Position numbers and translations under genes: made by a program. From Akkermansia muciniphila (GTDB lineage Bacteria; Verrucomicrobiota; Verrucomicrobiia; Limisphaerales; SXTU01), in assembly GCA_945874145.1 (NCBI GenBank), contig CAMCFN010000008.1, positions 25,605 through 89,604 on the forward strand: a stretch of DNA of 64,000 nt, written 5' to 3'. Positions 1 through 8,226 of the stretch are shown piece after piece. A model generated the notes under the pieces. That model was not told the origin of the DNA. It did not search any database and saw only the letters and a list, made by a program, of their open reading frames with translations. Each line of letters opens with the position of its first letter. Within the stretch, counting starts at the first letter, position 1.

Positions 1-1
1 T

Positions 2-1627
2 GTGCAGCTCACGTTGGGCGAACTGCGGGTGAAGAACTATCATCTGCTCGCCAGCGGCACCAACGACGTTGCCTCCTTGACGAATCTGCTGCAGGCGGCG
101 GTGACGAACCTTAACCGCGTGCTGCTCGAGCACACGAACAGCGCCTTTCTGGATCGCGCCCACTACCAGCGCGGCTGGTGCTTCTGGCATCAAGGTCGCT
201 TCGCCGAATCAGCGGCGGACTTCACCGAGGCTGCGCGCCGGCTGCCCCGCTCCGAGGAGCAGGCGGTGGCGCGGTTCAAACTGGCCGAGGCCCAGGTGCA
301 GCTCAAGGAGCACACGAACGCGATGCAGAACTTCGCGCTGCTGGTGGATCAATATGCCGATCTGCCCAAGGTGCGGGCCGCGTATCTGGATCAGGCGCTT
401 TACCAGCTCGTGCGGTCGGCGCTGACCGTGGGCAGCCTCCCGGCGGCGGAGCGCGCTGTGCGCAAGATGGCGACCTGGTTTCCCCAGAGCCCGTTCAGTG
501 ATCGTGCGGCGTTTTCGCTGGGGTCGGAGTGGAACCGCCAAGGGAAACGGCCTGCAGCCCGCCAGGAGTTTCAGTGGCTGCTCAAGCAGTTCCCGCAATC
601 CCCGCTGGCACCGCAGGTGCATCTGGCCATTGCGCGCACTTATCGGGAGGAATACGACACGGCCAACGCCGCCCGGACCTACGACGAATGGGTGCGGCTC
701 TTTCCCACGAACAGCGCGCGGTCGGATGTGGAGTTCGAGCGGGCTTGGTCCAATTATCAGGCCGGGGCCACCAACGCCCTGCCGCTCTTCACCAACTTTG
801 TGGCGAATTTCCCAGCGCACAGCAACGCCCCGCTCGCCCAGCTCTGGGTGGGTGATTTTTTCTTCAACCAAGGCCAGTTCGACAAGGCCGAGGAGAGCTA
901 CCAACGTCTGTTCCAAAACACCAACTGGAGCGTCACCGATCTGAAGTATCAGGCGCATCTGTCCGCCGGACGAGCGGCCTTCTACCGGCAGGATTACAAG
1001 GGGGCGACGAACTATTTTATTTCCCTGATCAACGACGATAAGGCGCCCCGCCCGCTTCAGGCCGAGGCCTTTTTCGCCTTGGGGGACACCTATCTGAACG
1101 CCGGCCAGGATGGGGTGCCCATTGCCACCGACCCGTTCGGTGACGCGATTATCGCCTACAGCCGCATCACAAATAATTTTCCTACGAACCGGCTTGCCGC
1201 ACTGGCCATGGGTGCCATTGGCAACTGCCATCTGCAACGGGCGGAGAAACACAAGGATGCCAAGCAACTGGAGCTTGCTGCTGAAGCCTATCTGCGGGCG
1301 ATGAGTTGGCCGGGGGCCGAGGCGGCGGCGCGCACGCTGGCGGAAGTGGCCTTGGGGGTCGTCCGCGAGAAACAGGGACGCGCCAAGGAGGCGGCGGAAC
1401 ACTGGGCCAATGTCCTGTATCAAAAGCAGTTGCGCCCCGGCGAAGCCCCGGATTTGCGGCAGGTGCAGGAGGCCGGCCGGCAGTTTGCCCGGTTGCGCGA
1501 GGAACAGCAGGACTGGGCGGGGGCGATTCTCATCTACCAGCGGATGCAGCAGATGTTCCCCTCCCGGCGGGCGGCCTTGGAGCAGCGCGTGGAGCGCGCC
1601 CGGCAGATGCTCAGCGGACCAAAGTGA
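2..1627 (+). CDS. TPR-repeat protein, 5' partial
   Basis: The reading frame is already open at base 2, so the N-terminus and any signal peptide lie outside the window. The 541 visible residues are a chain of tetratricopeptide-like helical pairs (for example residues 52-74 and 88-111), rich in Ala, Gln and aromatic positions. This is typical of the large TPR scaffolds of Verrucomicrobia related to the YbgF/BamD-type envelope proteins. No catalytic motif is visible, and the partner is unknown. Its last 17 bases overlap the 3' end of the convergent HAD phosphatase gene. The TPR call is firm; the cell-envelope role is inferred from family habit only. Confidence 0.75.
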   Translation: MQLTLGELRVKNYHLLASGTNDVASLTNLLQAAVTNLNRVLLEHTNSAFLDRAHYQRGWCFWHQGRFAESAADFTEAARRLPRSEEQAVARFKLAEAQVQLKEHTNAMQNFALLVDQYADLPKVRAAYLDQALYQLVRSALTVGSLPAAERAVRKMATWFPQSPFSDRAAFSLGSEWNRQGKRPAARQEFQWLLKQFPQSPLAPQVHLAIARTYREEYDTANAARTYDEWVRLFPTNSARSDVEFERAWSNYQAGATNALPLFTNFVANFPAHSNAPLAQLWVGDFFFNQGQFDKAEESYQRLFQNTNWSVTDLKYQAHLSAGRAAFYRQDYKGATNYFISLINDDKAPRPLQAEAFFALGDTYLNAGQDGVPIATDPFGDAIIAYSRITNNFPTNRLAALAMGAIGNCHLQRAEKHKDAKQLELAAEAYLRAMSWPGAEAAARTLAEVALGVVREKQGRAKEAAEHWANVLYQKQLRPGEAPDLRQVQEAGRQFARLREEQQDWAGAILIYQRMQQMFPSRRAALEQRVERARQMLSGPK

Positions 1628-2186
1628 TGAAGGCCCGCACGTCCACCGCATCCATGCCCGCCGAACGGATGGAGGTCATGCCAAGGTCCGTGTCCTCGTA
1701 GCCCCGGCAAAACTGCGGCTCCACGCCGAGCCGCCGCGCGGCCTCTAGGAAAATATCCGGCTCCGGTTTCTGCCGGGTGACGTCCTCGCTTGTGACGATG
1801 GCCCCGAACCAGTGGTGAATCCCTAGGTGGTGCAGCACTTGTTCCACGACGCGCTTCTTGCCGCCGCTGGCCACGGCCATGGGCAGCTTGCCGTGATGCT
1901 CACGCGCGATGGCGACCACCTCGGGAATGCCCTGCACCGTTGGGATGAAGGGTAGGAAGGCATGCTCCTTCTCCACGGAGACCTCGTGATGGTCGTAGCT
2001 TAAGCCCTGTTCCTCACGGAGCATCTTGAGAATGTCGCGGGAGGGCACGCCGCCCAGCGCATAAAACCGCTCCTCGGTGAAGTGGATGCCATGGCGCTCG
2101 GAAATCACCCGCCAAGCGTGCCAGTGCAGCGGCATCGTGTCGGCCAGCGTGCCATCGCAGTCGAAGATCAAGGCGCGGGGAATCAT
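1611..2186 (-). CDS. HAD-superfamily phosphatase (beta-phosphoglucomutase-like)
   Basis: A 191-residue haloacid-dehalogenase hydrolase. Motif I DCDGT (residues 9-13) supplies the nucleophilic Asp. A cap region follows, then a GGKKR segment, the motif III lysine in QKPEPD, and the acidic motif IV in GYEDTDLGM. Length and layout match subfamily IA phosphatases and phosphoglucomutases such as YqaB/PgmB, which act on small sugar phosphates in the cytoplasm. It lies 21 bp downstream of prfA on the same strand and is probably read from the same transcript. The substrate cannot be told from sequence. Its tail overlaps the convergent TPR gene. Confidence 0.85.
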   Translation of the reverse strand: MIPRALIFDCDGTLADTMPLHWHAWRVISERHGIHFTEERFYALGGVPSRDILKMLREEQGLSYDHHEVSVEKEHAFLPFIPTVQGIPEVVAIAREHHGKLPMAVASGGKKRVVEQVLHHLGIHHWFGAIVTSEDVTRQKPEPDIFLEAARRLGVEPQFCRGYEDTDLGMTSIRSAGMDAVDVRAFITLVR

Positions 2187-2207
2187 GGGAAAGTGACTAC
2201 TCTTGGC

Positions 2208-3287
2208 TCACGTCTGCACCGCCGACAGCTTTTGCTCCAGGTCGTCATTCATCAGCGGTCCGACGAGGTCATCCAGATCGCCCTCCAGCACGTTCGCGAG
2301 GTTGTAAAGCGTGAGTTCGATCCGATGGTCGGTTACCCGGTTCTGCGGAAAGTTGTAGGTGCGGATCTTCTCGCTGCGCTCGCCGGTGCCGACCTGCGAG
2401 CTGCGCTGCGCCTCATATTTGGCCTTCTCGTCGGCGATCTTGCGATTCAGCAGGCGCGAGCGGAGCACGATCATCGCCTTGGCCTTGTTCTTGTGCTGTG
2501 AACGCTCGTCTTGGCAGCGCACCTCGGTGCCAGTGGGCTTGTGAACGATGCGCACGGCGGAGTCGGTCGTGTTCACGCCCTGTCCGCCGTGGCCGCCTGC
2601 GCGACAGACCTGGATGTCGAGATCCTCAGGGCGGATTTCAACGTCCACCTCTTCGGCCTCCGGCAGCACGGCGACCGTGCAGGTGCTGGTGTGGACGCGG
2701 CCTTGCGCTTCGGTGGCCGGGACGCGCTGCACGCGATGGACCCCGCTCTCGTATTTGAGGTTCTTGTAAACGTCCTGCCCGTTCACGCCGAAGATGACTT
2801 CTTTGAAGCCGCCCAAGTCCGACGGGCTGGAATCCATGGGCTCAACTTTCCAGCCCTTGGTTTCAGCATAGCGGGTGAACATGCGGTAAAGGTCGGCGGC
2901 GAATAGCGCGGACTCCGCCCCGCCCGCGCCGGCGCGGATTTCCACAATCGTGTTGCGCGAGTCGGTGGGCTCGGGCGGCACCACGCCCCGCTGCACGTCG
3001 AGCGTGAGGCGTTTGAGGGCGTCGTTGAGTTGAGGAAGTTCCTCCTTGGCCATCGCCGCCAGCTCGGAATCCGCCGGCTCGCTGGTGATGAGAGCCTGGT
3101 TTTCCGCCAACTCGCGCTCCACCTTCAGGTAGGCCGTCCCCGTGGCGACGAGTTCCTTGAGGCGGGCGTATTCCCGGGAAAGCTCCTGCGCACGGGATGG
3201 GTTGTCGAAGACCTTCGGATCGCTCAACGACGCCTCCACCTCGGCGAAGCGGCGGCTGAACTTCTCGATGTGCGGGCGCAGGTTCAT
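2208..3287 (-). CDS. prfA: peptide chain release factor 1
   Basis: Class I release factor of 359 residues that reads UAA/UAG and triggers peptidyl-tRNA hydrolysis on the ribosome. The PAT tripeptide of the RF1 type is at residues 190-192 (RF2 would have SPF), and the catalytic GGQ is at 234-236. The stretch [13 protein letters not shown] follows, as in all RF1/RF2. The start at 3287 ([10 protein letters not shown]) matches family length; a longer frame begins at 3335 but adds a non-conserved leader. The loop reads GHGGQGVN instead of the commoner GAGGQHVN, leaving GGQ intact. It follows rpmE, separated by a strong terminator hairpin, and precedes the HAD gene. Confidence 0.96.
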   Translation of the reverse strand: MNLRPHIEKFSRRFAEVEASLSDPKVFDNPSRAQELSREYARLKELVATGTAYLKVERELAENQALITSEPADSELAAMAKEELPQLNDALKRLTLDVQRGVVPPEPTDSRNTIVEIRAGAGGAESALFAADLYRMFTRYAETKGWKVEPMDSSPSDLGGFKEVIFGVNGQDVYKNLKYESGVHRVQRVPATEAQGRVHTSTCTVAVLPEAEEVDVEIRPEDLDIQVCRAGGHGGQGVNTTDSAVRIVHKPTGTEVRCQDERSQHKNKAKAMIVLRSRLLNRKIADEKAKYEAQRSSQVGTGERSEKIRTYNFPQNRVTDHRIELTLYNLANVLEGDLDDLVGPLMNDDLEQKLSAVQT

Positions 3288-3367
3288 GGGGCACGGGTTT
3301 CCGGTTCGGCGGCCTGGCTTAAACTCAGCCCGCATAGCGCGGGCTCAACGGGCGGGATGAGGCCGGC

Positions 3368-3407
3368 AAAAAGCAATCGCCCGCCGGGCGTGGACCCGGC
3401 GGGCGAT
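3368..3407 (-). terminator. rho-independent terminator after rpmE
   Basis: A perfect 13-bp stem (arms 3376-3388 and 3395-3407, ATCGCCCGCCGGG and its complement) with a 6-nt loop. On the minus strand it is followed by TTGCTTTTT. It sits 15 bp after the rpmE stop and would end that transcript before prfA. Confidence 0.8.
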
Positions 3408-3421
3408 GGCGGTTCGGAAAG

Positions 3422-3667
3422 CTACTTCTTCTTCTTGCCGGTGGCCGCGGCGGCGGCCTGAGCAGCCTGCGTCTTGGCGAGGCGTTGTTGGAATTTGTCC
3501 ACGCGGCCTGCGGTGTCCACAAACTTCTGCTGGCCCGTGTAGAACGGGTGGCAGACGTTGCAGATGCCCAGCAGGACGGTCTTGCGGGTGGAGCGGGTGG
3601 AAATCACGTTGCCACAGGCGCAACGGAACTCGGCAGCGTCGTATTTCGGATGGATGTCCGTTTTCAT
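3422..3667 (-). CDS. rpmE: 50S ribosomal protein L31
   Basis: An 81-residue L31 of the zinc-binding (C+) type. It begins [10 protein letters not shown] and has paired cysteines at 16/18 and 36/39 (CAC and CNVC), followed by HPFYTG. The C-terminus is extended by an Ala/Lys-rich tail ending GKKKK. L31 sits at the subunit interface of the ribosome. The start at 3667 matches the universal MK beginning, and an upstream in-frame ATG (3709) adds unrelated residues. A likely promoter lies just upstream and a strong terminator just downstream, so it may be a single-gene transcript. Confidence 0.95.
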   Translation of the reverse strand: MKTDIHPKYDAAEFRCACGNVISTRSTRKTVLLGICNVCHPFYTGQQKFVDTAGRVDKFQQRLAKTQAAQAAAAATGKKKK

Positions 3668-3681
3668 GTCAAAGGGCGGGC

Positions 3682-3709
3682 AGAATACTAATGGCCACCC
3701 GCTTAGCAA
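3682..3709 (-). promoter_or_regulatory. candidate sigma-70 promoter of rpmE
   Basis: On the minus strand TTGCTA (-35, plus-strand 3704-3709) and TATTCT (-10, 3682-3687) are separated by 16 bp. The -10 box ends 14 bp before the rpmE start codon, leaving a very short leader. The call rests on the sequence match alone. Confidence 0.35.
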
Positions 3710-3732
3710 GCGCTGTTTTCAGGCTTGGATGT

Positions 3733-4467
3733 TCAGCGCTGCTTGCGCGGATAGCGCCGCAGCCCATTCTGAAACCACAGCCGCCACACCATGAAGAGCG
3801 CCTCCTTCACGATACCCTTGGACATCTTCGAGTTTCCCTGGAAGCGGTCGGTGAAGATGATCGGCACCTCGGCAATCCGCAGGCCCTGCCGCCAAATCTT
3901 GTGCGACATCTCAATCTGGAAGCTGTAGCCGTTGGATTGCACGGCATCGAGGTCCAGCGATTGCAGCGTGGCACGGCGGAAGCACTTGAAGCCGCCGGTC
4001 GGGTCGCTCAGGGGCAGGCCGGTGATGACGCGCACATACTTGGCCGCGCCCAGCGAGAGCACGAGGCGGTTGAGCGGCCAGTTGATGACGCGGATGCCGT
4101 TGCAGTAGCGCGACCCGATGACGAGGTCGGCACCCTCTGCGGCGGCGAGAAACTTATGGATGTCGTCCGGGTTGTGCGAGAAGTCGCCGTCCATCTCCAT
4201 GATGAACTCGTAGTCGCGAGCGAGCGCCCACTTGAACCCGGCGATGTAGGCGCGGCCCAAGCCGTTCTTCTCCGCGCGGTGCAAAACGTGGATAGACGGA
4301 TGCTTGGCGGCGAGTTCGTCGGCGAGCTTGCCGGTGCCATCCGGCGAGTTGTCATCCACTACGAGCAGGTCCACCGGGACAGGCAGTTTGAGAATGTGCG
4401 CGGCGAGCGGAGGGAGGTTCTCCCGCTCGTTGTAGGTCGGCACGATGACAAGGGCGCGGTGGCTCAT
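3733..4467 (-). CDS. GT2 polyprenol-phosphate mannosyltransferase-like
   Basis: A 244-residue family 2 glycosyltransferase of the DPM1/dolichol-phosphate-mannose synthase type. IVPTYNERENL opens the GT-A fold, DDNSPDGT is at residues 38-45, and the metal/nucleotide motif EMDGDFSH is at 91-98. The segments SDPTGGFKCFR and GYSFQIEM mark this subgroup. It would load a sugar from a nucleotide donor onto a polyprenyl phosphate at the cytoplasmic membrane face. No C-terminal membrane segments are present, so it is the soluble short form. The start at 4467 (MSHRALVIVP) is chosen because the longer upstream frame runs into the repeat-rich region shared with the divergent PSD1 gene. Confidence 0.88.
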   Translation of the reverse strand: MSHRALVIVPTYNERENLPPLAAHILKLPVPVDLLVVDDNSPDGTGKLADELAAKHPSIHVLHRAEKNGLGRAYIAGFKWALARDYEFIMEMDGDFSHNPDDIHKFLAAAEGADLVIGSRYCNGIRVINWPLNRLVLSLGAAKYVRVITGLPLSDPTGGFKCFRRATLQSLDLDAVQSNGYSFQIEMSHKIWRQGLRIAEVPIIFTDRFQGNSKMSKGIVKEALFMVWRLWFQNGLRRYPRKQR

Positions 4468-4584
4468 GCTGCTTAGGCGGCAAGCGTCGAGGATGCGTCG
4501 CCCCAACTCAAGCCGGGATTCCCTGTAGCCGGCTCGTGGCTTCCCAAGGCGAATCCGGCGGCCTGCGCTGCGTCTGACAACGTG

Positions 4585-7500
4585 ATGCCCGACGCGGAAA
4601 ACACCTCCAAGCTCCAAGCTCCCAACCTCAAGCTCCGAAGCGTCCGCGCGCGCCTCGGCTTGGTGGTTGGAGCTTGGTGTTTCTTTGGGATATGGAGCTT
4701 GGGATATGGCGCATCCAGATCGGAGTTCGATTTCTTCGAGCGCCGCATCCGGCCGGTGCTCGTGCAGCAGTGCTACGAATGTCACAGCGCCGGAAGCAAA
4801 TCACTCAAGGGCGGCCTGCATGTGGACACCCGCGACGGCCTTCGCCGCGGCGGCAACTCGGGCGAGCCAGCGGTCGTGCCCGGCGAGCCGGACAGCAGCC
4901 GGTTGCTCGCGGCCATCCGCCACTTGAGCGCGGACTTGCAGATGCCGCCGAAGAAGCAGCTTTCGCCGCCGCAAATCGCCGACTTCGAGCAGTGGATTCG
5001 CGCCGGTGCGCCGGACCCGCGTGAGGGTAAGCCTGACACGGCCGGCAACCAGCGGTCAGCGAAGCCACACTGGGCCTTCGTTCCACCGAAGGATCAGCCG
5101 CTGCCCAAGGTGAAGGACAAGGCTTGGCCGAAGTCGCCGATTGACCACTTCATTCTCGCGAAGCTGGAGGCCAGCGGTCTGAAGCCCTCGCCGCCCGCCG
5201 ACCCGCGCACGTTGATTCGCCGCATGACTTACGATCTCACCGGCCTGCCGCCCAGCGCGGAAGAGGTCGAGGCGTTCGTCCGCGAGTGTTCCTCCATCGG
5301 CAGTCGCCAGGCGGCAATCGCAAATCTCGCCGACCGTCTCCTCGTTTCCCCGCACTACGGCGAGCGTTGGGCGCGGCACTGGCTCGATGTGGCGCGCTAC
5401 GCGGACACGAAGGGCTATGTCTATGCCCGCGAGGAGCGTTTCTACGCGCATTCCTACGCCTACCGTGACTGGGTTGTCCGCGCACTGAACAACGACCTGC
5501 CTTACGATCGCTTTCTGATGCTCCAGATTGCGGGTGATCAGCTCGTGCCGGAGTTCAAAGTCGCCGAGGGGGCGCAAGCCACCAAGGCCAGCTCTCAACT
5601 TTCAACTTTCAACCCTCAACCGGCGCGCAGCGACCTGGCCGCCCTCGGTTTCCTGACGACTGGTCGCCGCTTCATCGGCGTGACGCACGAGATCATCGAC
5701 GACCGCATCGACGTGGTGACACGCGGCACGATGGGCCTGACCGTCCAGTGCGCCCGCTGCCACGACCACAAATACGACCCCATCCCCACGGCCGACTACT
5801 ACTCGCTCTACGGCGTATTCCAGAGCACGGCGGACGAGCTTGTGCAAATCGAGTTTCCGGAAAAGTCCGACGCCCTCGCCGCGTTCGAGAAAGAGTATCA
5901 AGTTCGCCTAGACAAGCTGAACTCCACCTTGGCCGCGCGCCGCGCCGAGACCGCCGCCCGCGCCCGCGCCCGGGTGACGGACTACCTGCTCGCGCAGTTT
6001 GAGCTGCACAAATATCCCGAGGAAGGCTTCGACCAAATCCTGACCGACAAGGATCTCATCCCCGCCACTGTCCGCCGCTGGCAGGCGTATCTGGACCAGG
6101 CGAATAAACGTGGCGACCCGGTCTGGGCGTTGTGGCATCAGCACGTCACCGCGCCGCAAGGCGCGGCCAAAGTAGGTCAGGCTTCCAGCCTGATTTCTAA
6201 CATCAAATCTCCCGCTCAAGCGGCGCAGGTGGATGGAACGACAGGCGGGACGCCTGTCCTACTTTTGGAAGCCTTCGCTACGCCGCCGCAATCGCCGAGC
6301 GAAGTCGCCGAGCGCTACGGCAAGGTGCTTTCCACCATCGACCAGCAGTGGCAGGCCGCGCTTGCCGCCGCGAAGACGAACAATTTGCCGCCGCCCACGG
6401 CCCTGCCAGACCCACATGCCGAGGCGCTGCGCCAGGTCCTCTATTCTGCCAGCTCACCTGTCGTCGTCCCGGACGATGGCATAGTGAACACCGAACTGCT
6501 CTTCACCTCAAAACACACGGAGGAACTATGGAAGCTCCAAGGTGAGGTGGACCGCCACCTCATCCGCACACCAGCGTCCCCGGCGCACGCGCTCATTGTG
6601 AGTGATCGCCAGCCAACGCAGAACCCACGCGTCTTCCTGCGGGGCGACCCGAAGAACAAGGGCATCGAAGTCCCGCGCCAGTTCCTGCAAGCCGTCTCCG
6701 GTCCGCAGCGCCAGCCATTCACGCATGGCAGCGGACGCCTCGAACTCGCCCGCGCCATCGCCAGTCCGGACAACCCGCTCACCGCCCGTGTGATGGTGAA
6801 CCGGCTGTGGCTGCATCATTTCGGCGCGGGCCTCGTGAAGACGCCCAGCGATTTCGGCCTGCGTGCCGAAGCACCGAGTCATCCTGAGCTGCTCGACTGG
6901 CTGGCGCGGCGCTTCGTCGCCGAGGGGTGGAGCTTGAAGGCGATGCACCGGTTGCTGCTCACGAGCGCGGCGTATCAGCAGAGCGGCGAGTATTCAGTGT
7001 CCAGTAATCAGCATTCAGTGAGGGCACCTGATTCCGGGCGACCCACTGCAAACTGGAAACTGAATACTGAACACTGGAAGCGCGCCGCTGCGCTCGACCC
7101 CGACAATCGCCTCCTCTGGCGTGCGAACCGCCAGCGGCTCGACTTCGAGGAACTGCGCGATTCGCTGCTCATGGCGAGCGGCGAACTCGACCGCGTCCCC
7201 GGCGGCAAGCCGGTGGACATCTTCACCAGCAAGCGCCGCAGCCTCTACGGCCTCGTGGACCGCCAGTATCTCCCCGGCGTTTTCCGCGTCTTCGACTTCG
7301 CCAACCCCGACCTCCACATTCCGCAGCGACACGAGACGACTGTTTCGCAGCAGGCGCTGTTCTTCCTCAACCATCCGTTCGTCGCCGCACGGGGCAAGGC
7401 GCTTGCCTCACGCGCCGATTTCACCAGCCTCGGCTCACCGGAGGAGAAAGTCCGCCTGCTCTACCGCGCCCTCTACCAGCGCGAGCCGACGTCTGCGCAA

Positions 7501-8184
7501 ACCGCCGCCGCTGTGCGCTTCGTGGCCGAGGCGGAGGCGAACCAGCCTCAGGCGCCCAAGCCATCGCCGGAAAACCAGTGGCGCTATGGCTGGGGCGAAT
7601 ACGACGAGACCACGCGCAAGCTCAAGGGCTTCGCCGCGCTGCCGCACTTTACGGGCAAGGCCTGGCAAGGCGGTCCGAGCTGGCCCGATGCCAAGCTCGG
7701 CTGGGCGCAGCTCACCGCCGACGGCGGGCACACGGGCAATGACCTCCAGCACGCCGTCATTCGCCGCTGGATTGCACCGCGCGATTGTGGCGTGAGCATC
7801 GCGGGCCGCATCGCGCACGAGACCAGCGCGGGCGACGGCGTGCGCGCGTTCATCGTCAGCAGCTCGGCCGGCCAGCTCCGCACGGTGACTGTTCACAATT
7901 CGTCGGAGGAGCTGCGCGTGCCGACCACCGCCGTGAAAGCGGGGGACACCCTTGACTTCATTGTGGACTACCGCGCGAACCTGAACAGCGACGAGTTCAA
8001 GTGGTCGCCCATCATCACCGAGTTGAACACCGCCGCCGCTGCCGGCGCGGCCGTGCCCGTGAAGGAGTGGGATGCGAAGAAAGACTTCCGTGGCGTGGAC
8101 GTGCCCGTCATGCCGGCGCTCAAGCCCTGGGAACAGCTCGTCCAAGTGCTGCTCTCGGCGAACGAGTTTCTGTTCGTGGACTAA
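4585..8184 (+). CDS. PVC cytochrome c / DUF1549 / DUF1553 (PSD1) protein with in-frame repeat inserts
   Basis: An exported 1199-residue protein of the family expanded in Planctomycetes and Verrucomicrobia. After a hydrophobic N-terminus comes a cytochrome-like domain with haem motif CYECH (about residues 63-67), a DUF1549 domain (about 145-420), a linker, a DUF1553 domain (about 710-970, with MVNRLWLHHFG and LLTSAAYQQS) and a C-terminal extension. These proteins are thought to take part in periplasmic sugar or polysaccharide oxidation; the reaction is not established. Four stretches (residues about 7-41, 336-346, 528-561 and 802-832) are encoded by repeat DNA unrelated to the family and are read through in frame. 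GTG at 4582 is an alternative start. No partner DUF1501 gene is adjacent. Confidence 0.9.
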   Translation: MPDAENTSKLQAPNLKLRSVRARLGLVVGAWCFFGIWSLGYGASRSEFDFFERRIRPVLVQQCYECHSAGSKSLKGGLHVDTRDGLRRGGNSGEPAVVPGEPDSSRLLAAIRHLSADLQMPPKKQLSPPQIADFEQWIRAGAPDPREGKPDTAGNQRSAKPHWAFVPPKDQPLPKVKDKAWPKSPIDHFILAKLEASGLKPSPPADPRTLIRRMTYDLTGLPPSAEEVEAFVRECSSIGSRQAAIANLADRLLVSPHYGERWARHWLDVARYADTKGYVYAREERFYAHSYAYRDWVVRALNNDLPYDRFLMLQIAGDQLVPEFKVAEGAQATKASSQLSTFNPQPARSDLAALGFLTTGRRFIGVTHEIIDDRIDVVTRGTMGLTVQCARCHDHKYDPIPTADYYSLYGVFQSTADELVQIEFPEKSDALAAFEKEYQVRLDKLNSTLAARRAETAARARARVTDYLLAQFELHKYPEEGFDQILTDKDLIPATVRRWQAYLDQANKRGDPVWALWHQHVTAPQGAAKVGQASSLISNIKSPAQAAQVDGTTGGTPVLLLEAFATPPQSPSEVAERYGKVLSTIDQQWQAALAAAKTNNLPPPTALPDPHAEALRQVLYSASSPVVVPDDGIVNTELLFTSKHTEELWKLQGEVDRHLIRTPASPAHALIVSDRQPTQNPRVFLRGDPKNKGIEVPRQFLQAVSGPQRQPFTHGSGRLELARAIASPDNPLTARVMVNRLWLHHFGAGLVKTPSDFGLRAEAPSHPELLDWLARRFVAEGWSLKAMHRLLLTSAAYQQSGEYSVSSNQHSVRAPDSGRPTANWKLNTEHWKRAAALDPDNRLLWRANRQRLDFEELRDSLLMASGELDRVPGGKPVDIFTSKRRSLYGLVDRQYLPGVFRVFDFANPDLHIPQRHETTVSQQALFFLNHPFVAARGKALASRADFTSLGSPEEKVRLLYRALYQREPTSAQTAAAVRFVAEAEANQPQAPKPSPENQWRYGWGEYDETTRKLKGFAALPHFTGKAWQGGPSWPDAKLGWAQLTADGGHTGNDLQHAVIRRWIAPRDCGVSIAGRIAHETSAGDGVRAFIVSSSAGQLRTVTVHNSSEELRVPTTAVKAGDTLDFIVDYRANLNSDEFKWSPIITELNTAAAAGAAVPVKEWDAKKDFRGVDVPVMPALKPWEQLVQVLLSANEFLFVD
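4603..4709 (+). repeat. in-frame AAGCTCC-type inverted repeat in PSD1 5' end
   Basis: The left part repeats CAAGCTCC three times, and the right part carries TTGGAGCTTGG and ATGGAGCTTGGGATATGG. CCAAGCTcCCAACC (4607-4627 region) pairs with GGTTGGAGCTTGG (4664-4676) with one bulged base. The right arm encodes most of the hydrophobic core of the predicted signal peptide. Confidence 0.7.
5591..5622 (+). repeat. in-frame CAACTTT tandem motif in PSD1
   Basis: CTCTCAACTTTCAACTTT followed by CAACCCTCAACC is a 7-bp-period low-complexity tract, read in the PSD1 frame as SSQLSTFNPQP. It is unlike the surrounding GC-rich codons and falls between two conserved DUF1549 segments. Confidence 0.6.
6167..6268 (+). 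repeat. in-frame twin-hairpin element in PSD1
   Basis: A 102-bp (34-codon) element with outer arms CCAAAGTAGG and CCTACTTTTGG. Just inside them are hairpin 1, TCAGGC-ttcca-GCCTGA, and hairpin 2, ACAGGC-gggac-GCCTGT. About 57 bp lie between the two hairpins. It is translated without a stop in the PSD1 frame, in the linker between DUF1549 and DUF1553. Confidence 0.75.
6988..7079 (+). repeat. in-frame ATTCAGTG-type inverted repeat in PSD1
   Basis: The left half has TATTCAGTGTCCAGTA and CATTCAGTG; the right half has CTGAATACTGAACACTGG. TATTCAG (6991-6997) pairs with CTGAATA (7060-7066). It splits the normally continuous DUF1553 stretch between AAYQQS and DPDNRLLWR. Confidence 0.65.
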
Positions 8185-8193
8185 GCGCGTGGC

Positions 8194-8214
8194 GGGGACA
8201 CTCCTGCCCCTTTT
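8194..8214 (+). terminator. possible terminator after PSD1
   Basis: GGGGACA-ctcc-TGCCCC forms a short stem with one mismatch and is followed by TTTT, 10 bp after the PSD1 stop and just before the convergent lipA 3' end. It may also be a fragment of a hairpin repeat. Confidence 0.4.
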
Positions 8215-8226
8215 CTGAACCGCTCC

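Noticed and set aside
209..1651. A 480-residue minus-strand frame antisense to the first TPR gene
   Set aside because: It has no domain and is Leu/Gly/Arg/Pro-rich, as expected for an antisense shadow. The plus frame shows regular TPR periodicity.
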